Below, piece by piece: positions 24,524-34,886 of a stretch of DNA of 56,046 nucleotides. The notes under the pieces were generated by a model. The model was given only the letters and a program-made list of their open reading frames with translations. It was not told the origin of the DNA and did not search any database. The stretch's first letter is position 1, and each line of letters starts with the position of its first letter. Source of the stretch: Cerioporus squamosus (Eukaryota; Basidiomycota; Agaricomycetes; Polyporales; Polyporaceae); the NCBI GenBank assembly GCA_022592435.1, contig JABYQS010000211.1, forward strand, positions 1 through 56,046, read 5' to 3'. A program made the position numbers and the translations under genes.

Positions 24524-27435
24524 TTAGATCAGCTGAGGTACAACCATAATCTCAGCTTTAGACGGTTCATCCCTCCGTCTCGGGCGACGTAATGCTCAGT
24601 TTCTGTGCGCAGGCACGTCCACTCGCTTTAGCCTAGGCTCGGTCCGTCGATGCCTGAATAGGCTGACCGTTATACACGCACCAAGGGGTTCCTGCGTCCG
24701 AAGACCAGTAAATTAGCCCTTTGGTTGACTCCGATTCTCCAGGTTTCTGGCACCGCATCCTGCATACGGAGCTGTTCACCTAGCGGTTGTGTTAGTCCAG
24801 GGCGTCACTCCTGGCACACCAGGCCGGTTTCCAGTTTACGAATCGCTCGCACCTCCAAGGCTCCCTTATGCTGCTACCTATGCAGTGTAATCGTGCCTTC
24901 CTCCATTATCAGTCCCTCGTTGAGTACACCCCGCACATAGAGTCCCGAGAGTTCGTGGGAAGGATTATTCTGGTGGCCGTCCTTAGTGCCACTTCACCAT
25001 TGCCGTCCGTCAGTTCATGGTGAGCAGTTGCCGGTATGCGGCGTCTGAGCTCTTTAGAGCAGTCATTTGCTCTGCAGGTGGGTCGCTTGTGTGGCACACA
25101 TGGTCTCGCTAGGCTGCCCTTGCGATCTTTGCGCGTCCTCCATGTTACTCAGAGCTCATAAGGGGAGCGGTTCAGTACAGTCGCCTTCTTAATTTCGTCA
25201 GGGGAGGCTTCCTTATCCGCGCTCGCAGGTAATTCGTGTTTGTCGTTATCGTACGGCGTCATTCTTCCTGCAGCGACGAGGTTGGGTGTCCGACCACTGG
25301 ACGCTGGTCTGACGGAAGTGGTCGGAGCAGAAGTGTCATGCTCTCTAGCAGACCTGGGATATCGTGAGGCGCTTTGGGTGGCCGGGTCCTTCCGTCGCTC
25401 CTCGTGCGCTCTCTACGTCCTGCTGAAGCCCCACCTTCACATTTTGTGTCAAGGGCTCACAAGGGTGGCTGGATCGTGTTCATACATTCGATGGGAGAGA
25501 TTCAGGTAGCGAGCAGGGCGAACAAGCGGTGGGTCGTAGGAGTGAGAGTCTACCTGCCCTAATCCTGCCGGCAAATTGCGAGAAATGTTGGACTTCGGAG
25601 TTGCTTGTCATCCTGCATCCCCTTTCGCCTCCGCTTGCATGCTATTTCCGTTCCCTCGTTCTTCTGGCTCGTTTTACTACTGTGCTCTCGGGCCACTTTG
25701 CATCAAAGCCTCGGATTGTCTCGCTTGGCCTAGGGTAAGTGCATCGAGCTATCCTCCTCCGAGTGGGATCCTAATGCTCATGGCTGGGATAGTAGCAGTG
25801 GGGACCGGGTGCGGAGAGGTCGGACGAGGTGTATCTAGGGCATAGGCAAAGCCCGGGGCCAGCGTCGACCCTAGGATAGGGGTGGTGACGCAGGCAGTAT
25901 CGTCCGGGAGTCGGCCATCCAGGGTTCGGGATAAGTCGAGGGCGTGCGTGTGGCAGAGGCGCGAGTGTGGGTAAAAGGTGAGCATGATGACGACTATTAA
26001 CGGAGCTACATAGTAAGGCGAAAGCAGAGGGCAGCGATCAGAGGCGAGCAAATGGGTGATGCAGTTCAGTTATCAGAATTTTGGCAAGGGCGGGTTGGGG
26101 TCCACGGCCCCTTAGCAGTGAGTACTCGTCCTGGCTCATCCGGGAAAACGGCTCACGCGCATACCTCTTAGCTACTGGGGTGCGTCCTTTCGGCATGCCA
26201 TGGGGCTGTTGTCGCAGGGTAATATGAAAGCGCGAGGCATGGGTCCCTGGGGATCATTGTCGCCCCGATACATAGTCCATCGTGCATGCGTCCGTGCGCC
26301 CGAGAGCCCACACGGCACATTCATCGCAACCGGCTCGATCACACAGGTGTGTTCATCGTCCGCCCTTCTTATCGTTGTATATCTTCCCAGGTGCGTCCAA
26401 CGTCCATCTTGCCGTCGAATCAGACCTGTTGCTAATGTCCCGTTAGTCTTAGTAGTATCATTGCGTCGTGTCTGTCTTGGCCTGTCTGCTCGTGGTGCGC
26501 CGTAGTATGATGTGTAGTAGCATTCTATGGACGTCTCATGCCCGATAGTTTGCGTGCCCCGTGGGGAACCAGAGGTCGTGATCTGGTGTAGTGCTTTGTA
26601 CGCCTATTTCTAGTCCTATGGCCATCTACGTTCGTCAAGCCAGGTACCTGCCGCAGGCAATACCATGCGTTCGTACGTTTGCGCCGTGAACTTCTGTCGT
26701 GTATGCTGGCGGGCGGAACGTTTCTGCCCTGTCCTTTGCGTCGCTGCAGGTAAGTTTGAATGCTTATGTGGCCGGGTGCACGTCCATTCCCTTGTCCGTG
26801 ACCGCTAGCCAAAGCTAACCGTTGCGGTCCCTTCAGATGCCAGAAACCTAGGCTTCTGTGGGCCAACCGCTTGCCCTCTTCTTGCCTCTCGGCCTCTTAC
26901 TCAAGCCCGTTGCGATGCTTGCTTTCCTCTGACCCAACTTGGCTTGCGTTAATAGTCGGACGTCGTCTGACGGGTCCCGCAGCGCCCGGGTTCGTTCTAT
27001 AGGCCGGGCAGCATGTCCAAAGTTCCTCCGGGTTCGTGTGGGTTCCGGTGAGTTATTAGCAGTTTGAGGTACGCGAAAGCGTTTGCAGCTTCCACCGGGA
27101 GTCTCGGTCCTTGTACTTATGCCGTTACCCTATTGGTACCAGTTCGGCGCCCGGAGGCGCTAGGAGACGTAACATAACGCCTCCTACTTCCGGCCCTTCG
27201 GCCTGCTTCCGCAATGCGTCCATACCACAACCCTCGTATTCTTCCCGCCCGTGCAGACTCTGGGGTGGTGTCCCTATAGCTAGACGTCGTCCTGCTCAGT
27301 ACGTCCTTAATGTTCCCGTTCATGCCCGCCGCATACTGACACATAACATGTCCATTGTTGTAACGCGTGTCATGCATACTAGCTCGTCGCTAGTCCGTAA
27401 CAAGTCCGTCGCGTCTCGACACCCCTCAGGACAGG
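24524..27435. other. ORF-poor spacer between LINE ORF1 and ORF2
   Basis: About 2.9 kb inside the giant LINE without a long or conserved frame on the element strand; the largest are 113 and 100 codons (26866-26525 and 26051-25749) and show no motif. It could be an internal regulatory or translation-initiation region, an intron-rich stretch I cannot parse, or a decayed nested insertion. Confidence 0.5.
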
Positions 27436-30400
27436 CTACTCGAGCCTTCCGTTCCTCCCGTGGCCATACGTGTTGCGACCCAAACTCCTCCTGTCCTGCC
27501 AAGGCGCGCCCCCGCGACCCCGCGTCGACACATTTCCGCCTCGTTGCACTCGTCCACCCGTTCCTCCGTTATAGTTGCCGTTATGGCCGTTCCATATGCC
27601 TCGTCTGCCCGTCGTCGTCGCGCCATCCTGCACGTAGCCGTGGTCTCCCCGCGTCGAGCGCTGCTGGTCCGTCCTTGTCATACCGCCTCTCCCCAATCCT
27701 TGGGCATGGCGACGGCGCGCGCCAGGGCCGGCATAGGTGTTGTCGCCCGGTTTAGGGCCGTTCCATCCCGCCATCTGCGGGAAAGGACACAAGTAGTCGA
27801 GGTGGTCGACGCCCAGGCAGCCCGTGCACGCTGTCGGGCGTCGAGGGAAAGCTACGCTCTGGTCGAAATTTCCGAAGGTGAGCTTCCTGAGTCTCGCAAC
27901 CCATTCACGCCACGCCGTCACGCTCTGAGTCGGTGAGTGCATGAAGACATTTACCACCACCGTGCCGTTGTCGAGGCGGTAGGTCGTCGCGCGAAGTGTC
28001 GTCAGAACGCGGCGGAGGGCTTCCTTCGGGTCGGTGTCAGCGTACTCCGGGTTCGCGCTAATTAGGGCCTCGATGTCCTCGCGTACTGAGGGCCTCTCCA
28101 GTGTCGACCTCAAGATACGCATAATTTCGTCGATGTCGTCGGTAAGCGGGCCTTCCAGCGCGAGGATCCAGTCCGTGATTTGGAGGCTGCGCCGGGTTGG
28201 GAAGAAGGTGATCTCCTTGTACGACCATACTCGACGCCTCAGCATTAACTCCATGCCCGCCGCTGACAGCCCTATGACCGCCCACAAGAAGGGGCCCTTG
28301 CCTTGCCATCCTTCTGCGCGGAACGGGGCCGAGATCGTGAACTTGGTCTCGCCTGTCGCTAGGGAGATCTTTTTCTTGGTAACGTCCGCCGTGTCGCTAT
28401 TCGTGCCATGACTGAAGGAATACCGCGGGTTGTACGTGTGGAGTAGGAGGACGTTCTTCGTCGTCTGGGTCCAGACGTCGCGTTGCCAGTTACGCGCCAT
28501 GCCATCGAGGAAGTTCTCTGGGTCCATCCGATATATGTATGGGTCCCCCTGCTGCGGGATCGGCGTGGGTGAGTCGTCTGTGAAATCCTCGTCATCCGAA
28601 TCACCAGTTCTGAGTGCTGCAGGCAGGTTGTCGTCTGCGAGTCTTGCCCGCGCGCCCGTATATCCATCGATGGAGTTGCCGTCGAGGCTTGTGGGTACAG
28701 CGCTCGCGACGATCGTGGCGATCGCAGGCCGCGATGCCACGCTGCACCCGCCGCCATATGCATCGTGTCACGAGAGCGCGCCCGGTCGCTCTCGTCGTCC
28801 CGTCTCATCTCCCTCGACGTACGTGCGTCCCAGTCGGTGGCGAAACGCCTGCCTGTTCCCTCCCGGTAGGAGCCCATCGTCGTTTCCCTGGTGTAGCGCG
28901 GCGCCCAGTCCCTCGACTGCCATCCAGCATCCTCCGCACTCTCGCGCGGGTAGTCATGCTCGGGGTCTGCGAAAGGGTTCACGCCAGCAGCGCTCGCGCT
29001 CGCACCTTGGCGTTCCCCGTGCCTCCAGCCGCCGTTGCGTCCTCCAGCATACCTCAGTTCGCCCTCCTCCTCATCGACATCTACCTCTTCCACAGTCGTC
29101 CTCCCACCTCTCGCACCAGCGTACGGCCCGTGCTTGAACTGCGCTTCGGCAGCGCGTCTCCGGACGACGTCTTCTTCGACCTCCAAAATCTCGTGTAGCC
29201 TCTTGCGACCTGCCGCAACCACCGTTTCCGCGCTGAGCTCCGTCCTTGCTTCGTCGTCCCAGCTCGCGCCTCGTCCCAGCGTGGTGTTCAGCCGTAGGAG
29301 CGGGGATTGTGCGAACTCAGTCATGTCCTCCTCCTCCTCGTCGCCGTCGTGCACCGACTGGTCGACCATCATGGGGACCGTCTGGCTATGGTACCACGAG
29401 GCCGCTCTCCAGCCGCTCGTGGCACTCCCGCGCACACTCGCCGCGGTGTCGGTCATCGCATGCGGGGTAGGGAAACTCGCGGACATATTGAAGGGTCCCG
29501 ACAACGTCGTCACGCTCGCAGGGGTTGCGAGCGGTGACTCTTCTATTCCTGCCGTCAGAGTGGCGCTACGAGCTTGTTCAGCGCGTGGAGTCGGGTTCTC
29601 CTTCTCGTGCATGCTCGGGCTTGTGCTCGCCCATGGGTTGAAGCTCGTGCTCGTCTTTGCACGACCGCTGGTGGTGTTGGTACTCGCCCGTCCCGTCCTT
29701 GGACCAGAGCTCGTCCTCGAGGTCAGTCTTCGTCTTGCACCGTTCCGAGCAAACCGACTCGGTGTCGGGGAGGCGGACGACTCCCGTCTCCTTTTGTTTG
29801 CCCGTACATTCGTACCTCCGTCCTGCGCCTCGGAGGTCATAGCCTGCTGGGCACTGAGCCATCCTTCGACGCTCCTGAGTGCCGCAGGTGCTCGCACGCC
29901 TGGGCCTGCGTTCTCCTCGTCCGCGCCTCGACGATCCATCTGTCCCTGAGGAGGGGGGACCGCCGTGCTCGTCATTCCCATCAAGGAGCTCGGTGTCACC
30001 GCCGCAGTAGTGTTGTGCACGTTCGCCGACATCATCGGCGTCGCTAGAGCCGAAGGGAGGTTGCTATCCGTGATACGAGGTGTCGTAAAGTGGTGCCAAA
30101 AGTCCGTCGTCGACCCCAGATCGCTCGTCGCCATATCCCCGAAGGTGAAAGGATTCTGGGCCATGGAAGCCGGGTTCGCGTGGTTCAGGATGGGCGTGAC
30201 AGTCGAGGAGGGAACGTGTATGGGTGAGCTCGGGGGGGAGTCAGGGATCGAGCTCGGGGGAAGGGACATTGCCAGGATGTCGTCGTCAATGTCCCGGTTC
30301 AGATTCTACGTCTTTGTTTATCACCGTTCCCTGCTCCGAGGATCAGGCAACTCACCATCGGTCCTATATTGGTGTTTTTAAACATCGGCGGCGGCAGCTC

Positions 30401-30790
30401 AACGATCTCGATGTCGTTCAAGTCCGCGAGCACCTGGGTGGGCGGCACTGGGAGCAGCATCGGGGTCGCGGGGAGCTCGTGCTCCTGCGATGCCGTGGTC
30501 CCGCTCTCCGTTTGTACGCTGCCGGCGTTTCCATTAACATCCGCCCTCTCCGTAAGTGTCGTGGGGCTGCCTCTAGTAGTGCCCTGCTCGGGCTCCATCG
30601 CACTCGTCTCTACGGCGTCGACTTTTGGCGACTCTAGGGTCGGCGTTCCTTCATCATCCGTCGCTACGGGGACCTCGTCGTCTGAGGGCGTCGCCGGCAC
30701 GAGGATCACAGGCGCAGGTTTTTGTATAGTGGTTTTGTTACGCGTACCTCTCAGCCCACGAGGGCGGCCGTTGTTTGCACGTTTGGACAT
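27436..30790 (-). CDS. LINE ORF1 (Gag-like, CCHC zinc knuckle), spliced, with a frame change
   Basis: The RNA-binding partner of ORF2 by position and motif. Exon 1 (30790-30356) starts MSKRANNGRPRGLRG and ends NTNIGPM. A 50-nt intron (30355-30306, GT...TAG) joins in frame to NLNRDIDDDILAMSLPPS. The frame stays open to about 28745 as a Ser/Pro/Arg-rich, probably disordered region with acidic patches (EEEEDMTEF, VDVDEEEGEL). It then passes into an overlapping -1 frame (28740-27436), whose product is the folded core (GDPYIYRMDPENFLDG, GPFLWAVIGLSAAGMELMLRR). That frame carries a CX2CX4HX4C knuckle (CTGCLGVDHLDYLC) and a Gly/Arg-rich tail with repeated RGG-like units. The overlap (28740-28359) is clearly coding only in the second frame. 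If joined, ORF1 would be about 1,100 residues, unusually large. Two separate ORFs are the alternative. Confidence 0.75.
30306..30355 (-). other. Candidate spliceosomal intron within LINE ORF1
   Basis: A 50-nt GT-AG interval with a gtgagt donor and a gacgtag acceptor. Removing it joins two in-frame segments; retaining it leads to a stop within 20 codons. Its size equals host introns in this window (49-61 nt). Confidence 0.6.
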
Positions 30791-31582
30791 TGTGGGTTCG
30801 GGTTTCAGGTAAGCACAGTAGTTCGTTCGCGGGGTGGGGAGAGAGTAACGAGCTGACTTGCTCCCGTCCAGGTCCATCCGCTATTTACCTCAGCCTGTCG
30901 TTGTCTCGGCAGAGGTCGCTGCCATCTCGACTTCACGGGATCACTTACTCGCTCCCTCTGCTCTCCAGTTGGGGCTTTCTGCTGCCCTAAAGCTCCCTTT
31001 CCCGAACACGTTCATCGTGGACCAATCGCGTAGTCAGTCCGTCTCAACTCTTGAGTTCAACGTTCCATAGGTTCGTAGACCAGGCCTCCACATTCGTCGC
31101 GCACCAGCGCACCGTCTCGTTTACACGTCCAATAAGGTTACTAGGCGCTGTCATCTCGTCGCTTTCGGACGTGTTTTTTCCCATGCACTCTTCTCTCCTC
31201 GCCCCCTAGCGACGGTCCAGCAGCTACGACTCGGAGTTCGTACGTGGTTCCTCAGGTTCGTCACATAGTCTATAGTAACTTGTTTCTCAGTTGTGTTTCG
31301 GACTCAGTGCACTTGCTCATTCCTTCCAGCCGCGCACCGACAGTTCAACAATCCTCAGCCGTTTACTGCGTATCCTCGCGTCGGCCCACGTTTGTTTTCA
31401 ATTCAATGCCAGCGTTACTCTACTCCTCGTTCGGTAGCATTCATTCGAGAAGGAAGTCTCGTCTTTCCAGCCCTAATCCCACGTTTACAGCACCGCCCCC
31501 GGCTCTAAAGTCTGCTCCGATCCGGTTGGGATCTTCGCGAGGAACAAGCTCCTACACAAACCCTGCAGGACCGTAGCGCGTC

Positions 31583-32314
31583 TCAGTACCTGCCCATCAC
31601 CGTGCTCATCGACTCTCCCCATCCTACGAGGATGTCCTTCCTTTTCTTCCTGCCCCTTGAAATCCCGGGTCGGTCGGCAACGCTCTCCATCATCTCTTCT
31701 TCCAGGAACCCCTCTCCAGTAAGTGTTAGCCACGGGAGCGCGCACATGGCGGCCTGGCATCTTGTCTCCTGCTGCGCCCTTCTAACCACCACATTTGTGT
31801 ACAGGTCGCCTTCGTGCGCCTCCCTCCTCGAGCCTCCGAAAGCGTGTTCGTCCGCGCATACTGTCGCATCCGGTGCGTACGGGACTCTGATCCTGATCCT
31901 CCTGATCTTACTCGCTGCACATTCATTTGCCACCTCCAGGATCACTTTGCGGCCTTTCCAGCCTGCGACGCCCACGATTTTCCCGACTACATGTGCGTCG
32001 TATGTGTCGTATTCGTCCGCGTTAGACTTCGGATCGCAGTACCATCTCGGCGATGTAGCCATGATGCTGATCCTCATTCCGATTTCGAGAGGTCGTTCCG
32101 GGAGGATGGTTACTGTGTAGACGTGGACTTTCCGCGTATAGTCGTAGTCTTCCCGTAGGGGAGGGGGGTCGTATCCTATCCACCTCGCGTACACTGTGGT
32201 CGTCTCCCCGTCGCTCGGGTTTCGGAGGCCGTTCCGCGTATCGGTCATGTTCGCGGTCGGGGGGTCGAGTATGAGGGAGGGGGGGTGAGGGTAGGGCGGT
32301 GCAGAAGTGGTCAT
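31583..32314 (-). CDS. Giant LINE accessory ORF B, unidentified
   Basis: An open frame of 243 codons inside the LINE, on the element strand. A second ATG at residue 23 (MTDTRNGLRNPSDGE) gives a 221-residue alternative. Composition is that of a folded alpha/beta protein: alternating hydrophobic strands (KVHVYTVTILPERPLEIGMRI, KVILEVANECAASKIRRIRIRV) and a basic, acidic C-terminal part with EEEMMESVADRPG and RGRKKRKD. I recognise no family. Its central strand pattern faintly resembles that of ORF A, which could mean duplication. Position 5' of ORF1 is not where known LINEs carry genes. Confidence 0.6.
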   Translation of the reverse strand: MTTSAPPYPHPPSLILDPPTANMTDTRNGLRNPSDGETTTVYARWIGYDPPPLREDYDYTRKVHVYTVTILPERPLEIGMRISIMATSPRWYCDPKSNADEYDTYDAHVVGKIVGVAGWKGRKVILEVANECAASKIRRIRIRVPYAPDATVCADEHAFGGSRREAHEGDLYTNVVVRRAQQETRCQAAMCALPWLTLTGEGFLEEEMMESVADRPGISRGRKKRKDILVGWGESMSTVMGRY

Positions 32315-33450
32315 CTCTTCGATCGCCTTCAGGTCGCGTCGTCTGGGGTGCTAGGCTGCCGTTCTGGCATAGCTAGACCAGCCGTCCGCCCCCCTCTTGT
32401 ATTAATCATCCGCGTTTAACAATCTTGACTAGGTGCCTTCTGTTCCTCGTGGCTATAGTGTCACATTTCTTCCCACTGCCTCGGCACGCGTTCAGCCTAG
32501 CCCGGTGCGCCACTCGGCATTCACATGGCCGTATCTTTGTCATCGCGGTAACGGAGGCATGTCTGTTCCCTGCTCATGTTCCCACTCTTCATCCCTCGAC
32601 GTACGCATGGGCCTCCTCCTCCTTTCACGTCTCCTTGCCACTCCTTGCGGCCGCCACACACGCTTGTTCCCTGGTTCATCGGTCGGGTCCTTCTCGCGAC
32701 TGTTCACGTACTCTCCCGGCTCTCGATGCCAGACAGAGTTGCAGCAGTTGTCGCCTCCGTGTCCTTGCTCTATGGCAGTGGTGATGGCAGCTCTCTTCAA
32801 CTCCCGAAGGTTTACGTGTTCCTTGGGTTCTATCTCCATTGAAGGTGCATAGTCGCATTTTTAGCTTTTCGGCTTGCGTTCTCCCGATTTCATGGGTGCT
32901 GTGGCCCTACTCGGTTCTGTCTCCCGTGTTCTACCGTTTGTGCCTCCCCTTGTGACGGGCATTCGCTGATTCATTTCGCAGGCTCCTGCTTGCTAGAGTT
33001 GTCTTGCCTCAAGTTTGACTATCGCTTGCCCCCCTCCTATGGTCTGGTCTTCTATTCAGGTGAGCAGTACTTCCCTGTTTGGCCCTCCAAACTTCCTACG
33101 CCCCTAATCGGTTCCGTTGTTACATTGGTTCGCCCAGGCAGCCTACATTTCGTCTCCGTGGAGTCACCTGTTCTGCTATCGGCCACCCCCGGTGTTTTTG
33201 CGGTATCGTTCTTCCTGACATCTTCCCCTTGCATTCTTCCAATCTAGGTATGCCTTCCTTTTGACCTTCTGATACTAACTGACGTAAGGGTTCCTGTGGT
33301 TGCTTAGATTCCTACTCTATTGTGGAGCTCGTACATCGCATCAGGGCTGCGCCGAGGAGGCTCATGGATACAGTCGGTATCTCTATATCCTCGTGGCTGC
33401 GCCTTGTCTCGCACGTTCGTGGCTATGGTCCCAGAAAGCCCCATACATCG

Positions 33451-34029
33451 CTACTCGTTTGATATGCCGAAGTTCCGGGGTCCTCCTTCGCTCGAGGCTC
33501 CCGCTGCTACACGTTCGGTCCCTTCCCTGCTGGCGTTCTCACTGCTCGGGATCGCTGTCGCCGCGGTGGCTCCTGTTTCGAAAGAAACAGCCGACGATGC
33601 TGGAGGCGGAGGAGGAGTTGGTGGGGGAGTAGGTGGGATCGTCCGCATCACTGGTATGTTGCCCTTCGTCAACCGCTGCCACATCGCTTTCATCCGTGTC
33701 CCCGTTCCTCGCAGAGTCCATCCCACCGCGGCTGACCTCCTGTCCACCACGAGGAAATGGCGGTCTCCTCTCAGTTCGTCCGCGCCTGACTTTATGCGCC
33801 GGATGACGAACTCCACCTCACTTCTCCCCACGATCCTAGTTTTCTCCACCACCACCCATCCCAGATGCGTGTAGAACTCGGTGTCGAGTGTATAGAGCCT
33901 CAGCCTAGCTCCTGCCATGACCAGGGTGCTTGGTCGTCGGATTAGGATATAGGTGTCTGGGTTGTCTCCTTCGCCCTGCGCGACTCTTCTGACAATCGTC
34001 GTGTAGAAACGGCTTCGACTGTCCGACAT
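33451..34029 (-). CDS. Giant LINE accessory ORF A, unidentified
   Basis: A 192-codon frame on the element strand, the most 5' ORF of the LINE, about 840 nt from the 5' end. The first 115 residues look folded and beta-rich (DTYILIRRPSTLVMAGARLRL, LGWVVVEKTRIVGRSEVEFVI). The rest is a proline-rich linker (PPTPPPTPPPPPASS) and a low-complexity tail. No motif or family recognised. Whether it is expressed separately or is the remnant of a longer 5' ORF cannot be told from sequence alone. Confidence 0.58.
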   Translation of the reverse strand: MSDSRSRFYTTIVRRVAQGEGDNPDTYILIRRPSTLVMAGARLRLYTLDTEFYTHLGWVVVEKTRIVGRSEVEFVIRRIKSGADELRGDRHFLVVDRRSAAVGWTLRGTGTRMKAMWQRLTKGNIPVMRTIPPTPPPTPPPPPASSAVSFETGATAATAIPSSENASREGTERVAAGASSEGGPRNFGISNE

Positions 34030-34870
34030 CGTATGGCTTGGGATGAGGCTGAGGGCAGGGGTTGTGTGTGGGCTGGAGCGGGTGTGATTTGACAGTTTGT
34101 GCCTTCACACATCTTTAAGAGTCCGTTCATTCTATTATTCGTCTGTTTTCATTTTGAGATTCCAGGGGATGTAGCGGAAGCGAAAAGGATCTATTGTTCG
34201 TTTTGCCCCTTATATTCCCTTGTAGTGCATGCACCGTCCACTTGAGGCGAGTCGGTTGCGTGCCACAGCAACTGTCAGAGGGCGTGTACGTCCTCGTCAA
34301 TTACTCTGGCGGAAACCTCAGCCAGACCTTGATAGGCCAGCAGCCTGTCGCGGTCGGGGTGCTCACTGCACCGAAAAGGATTGCCTAGATCGGCGCATCT
34401 ATCGTCTTATCTTATCGTTCTCTTTCGCTCGAGCCGCCGGACGCGCGGCCGCTCGTCAATGCGATTAGTCAGGGTCGAAAAAGAACCCCTCGCGCTCGCG
34501 CAGCCCTTCTCCCCTCGTTACATGCCGCCCTTCCCAGTTGCGGGTCATGCGGGGGGGGGGTTAGTTCCACTTGGATAGGGCCTTGGCCCATTGGGCCGGA
34601 GCGGCTACGTTCTATCGACACCGCAGATGTCTCGGCCAGAGGCCTAAGGTCCTGAGGACCAAGCGCTAAGCACTTTCGGGGCCCTGTGGGCATTCTGGTG
34701 ATCTCCGCTTCTACAGCAAGGATTTCGACTGAGCGTTGTCTGCACAGTAGTTGTTCTTTCTCGACCGCCTTGCATGTATTCTAGAGTGGGACACCCCGGT
34801 GTGGCTGCTCCTAGGAGCCAGGGACCGTGGGAAAACGCACCGTGGTGGTGGTTGCAGGAAGAGGAGCCCC

Positions 34871-34886
34871 CCGTTTACGCGGTATT
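34871..34886. repeat. Target-site duplication, right copy
   Basis: Perfect repeat of the 16 bases at 19151-19166, directly outside the 5' end of the LINE. The sequence to its right (gtctctaagcc...) is the original upstream flank of the MAP kinase gene. Confidence 0.93.

Larger units (their letters stand above)
19167..34870 (-). mobile_element. Giant LINE-type (non-LTR) retrotransposon, about 15.7 kb
   Basis: The element reads right to left: its 5' end is at 34870 (starting GGGG) and its 3' end at 19167 in a poly(A) tail. It is flanked by a perfect 16-bp target-site duplication, the hallmark of target-primed insertion. All recognisable ORFs lie on the same strand in the order: ORF A (34029-33451), ORF B (32314-31583), ORF1 (30790-27436, spliced and frame-shifted, with a CCHC knuckle) and ORF2 (24280-19424, endonuclease-RT-RNase H). 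Typical LINEs are 5-8 kb, so about 8 kb here is extra: two unidentified ORFs, a very large ORF1 and long ORF-poor spacers (24524-27435, 30791-31582, 32315-33450, 34030-34870). The RNase H and apurinic-type endonuclease domains place ORF2 with the Tad/I-like elements of fungi. Perfect duplications suggest a young insertion. Confidence 0.9.

Noticed and set aside
27111..29949. Long plus-strand frames opposite LINE ORF1
   Set aside because: Shadows of the GC-rich minus-strand ORF1; compositions are Ser/Arg/Pro-rich without motifs.
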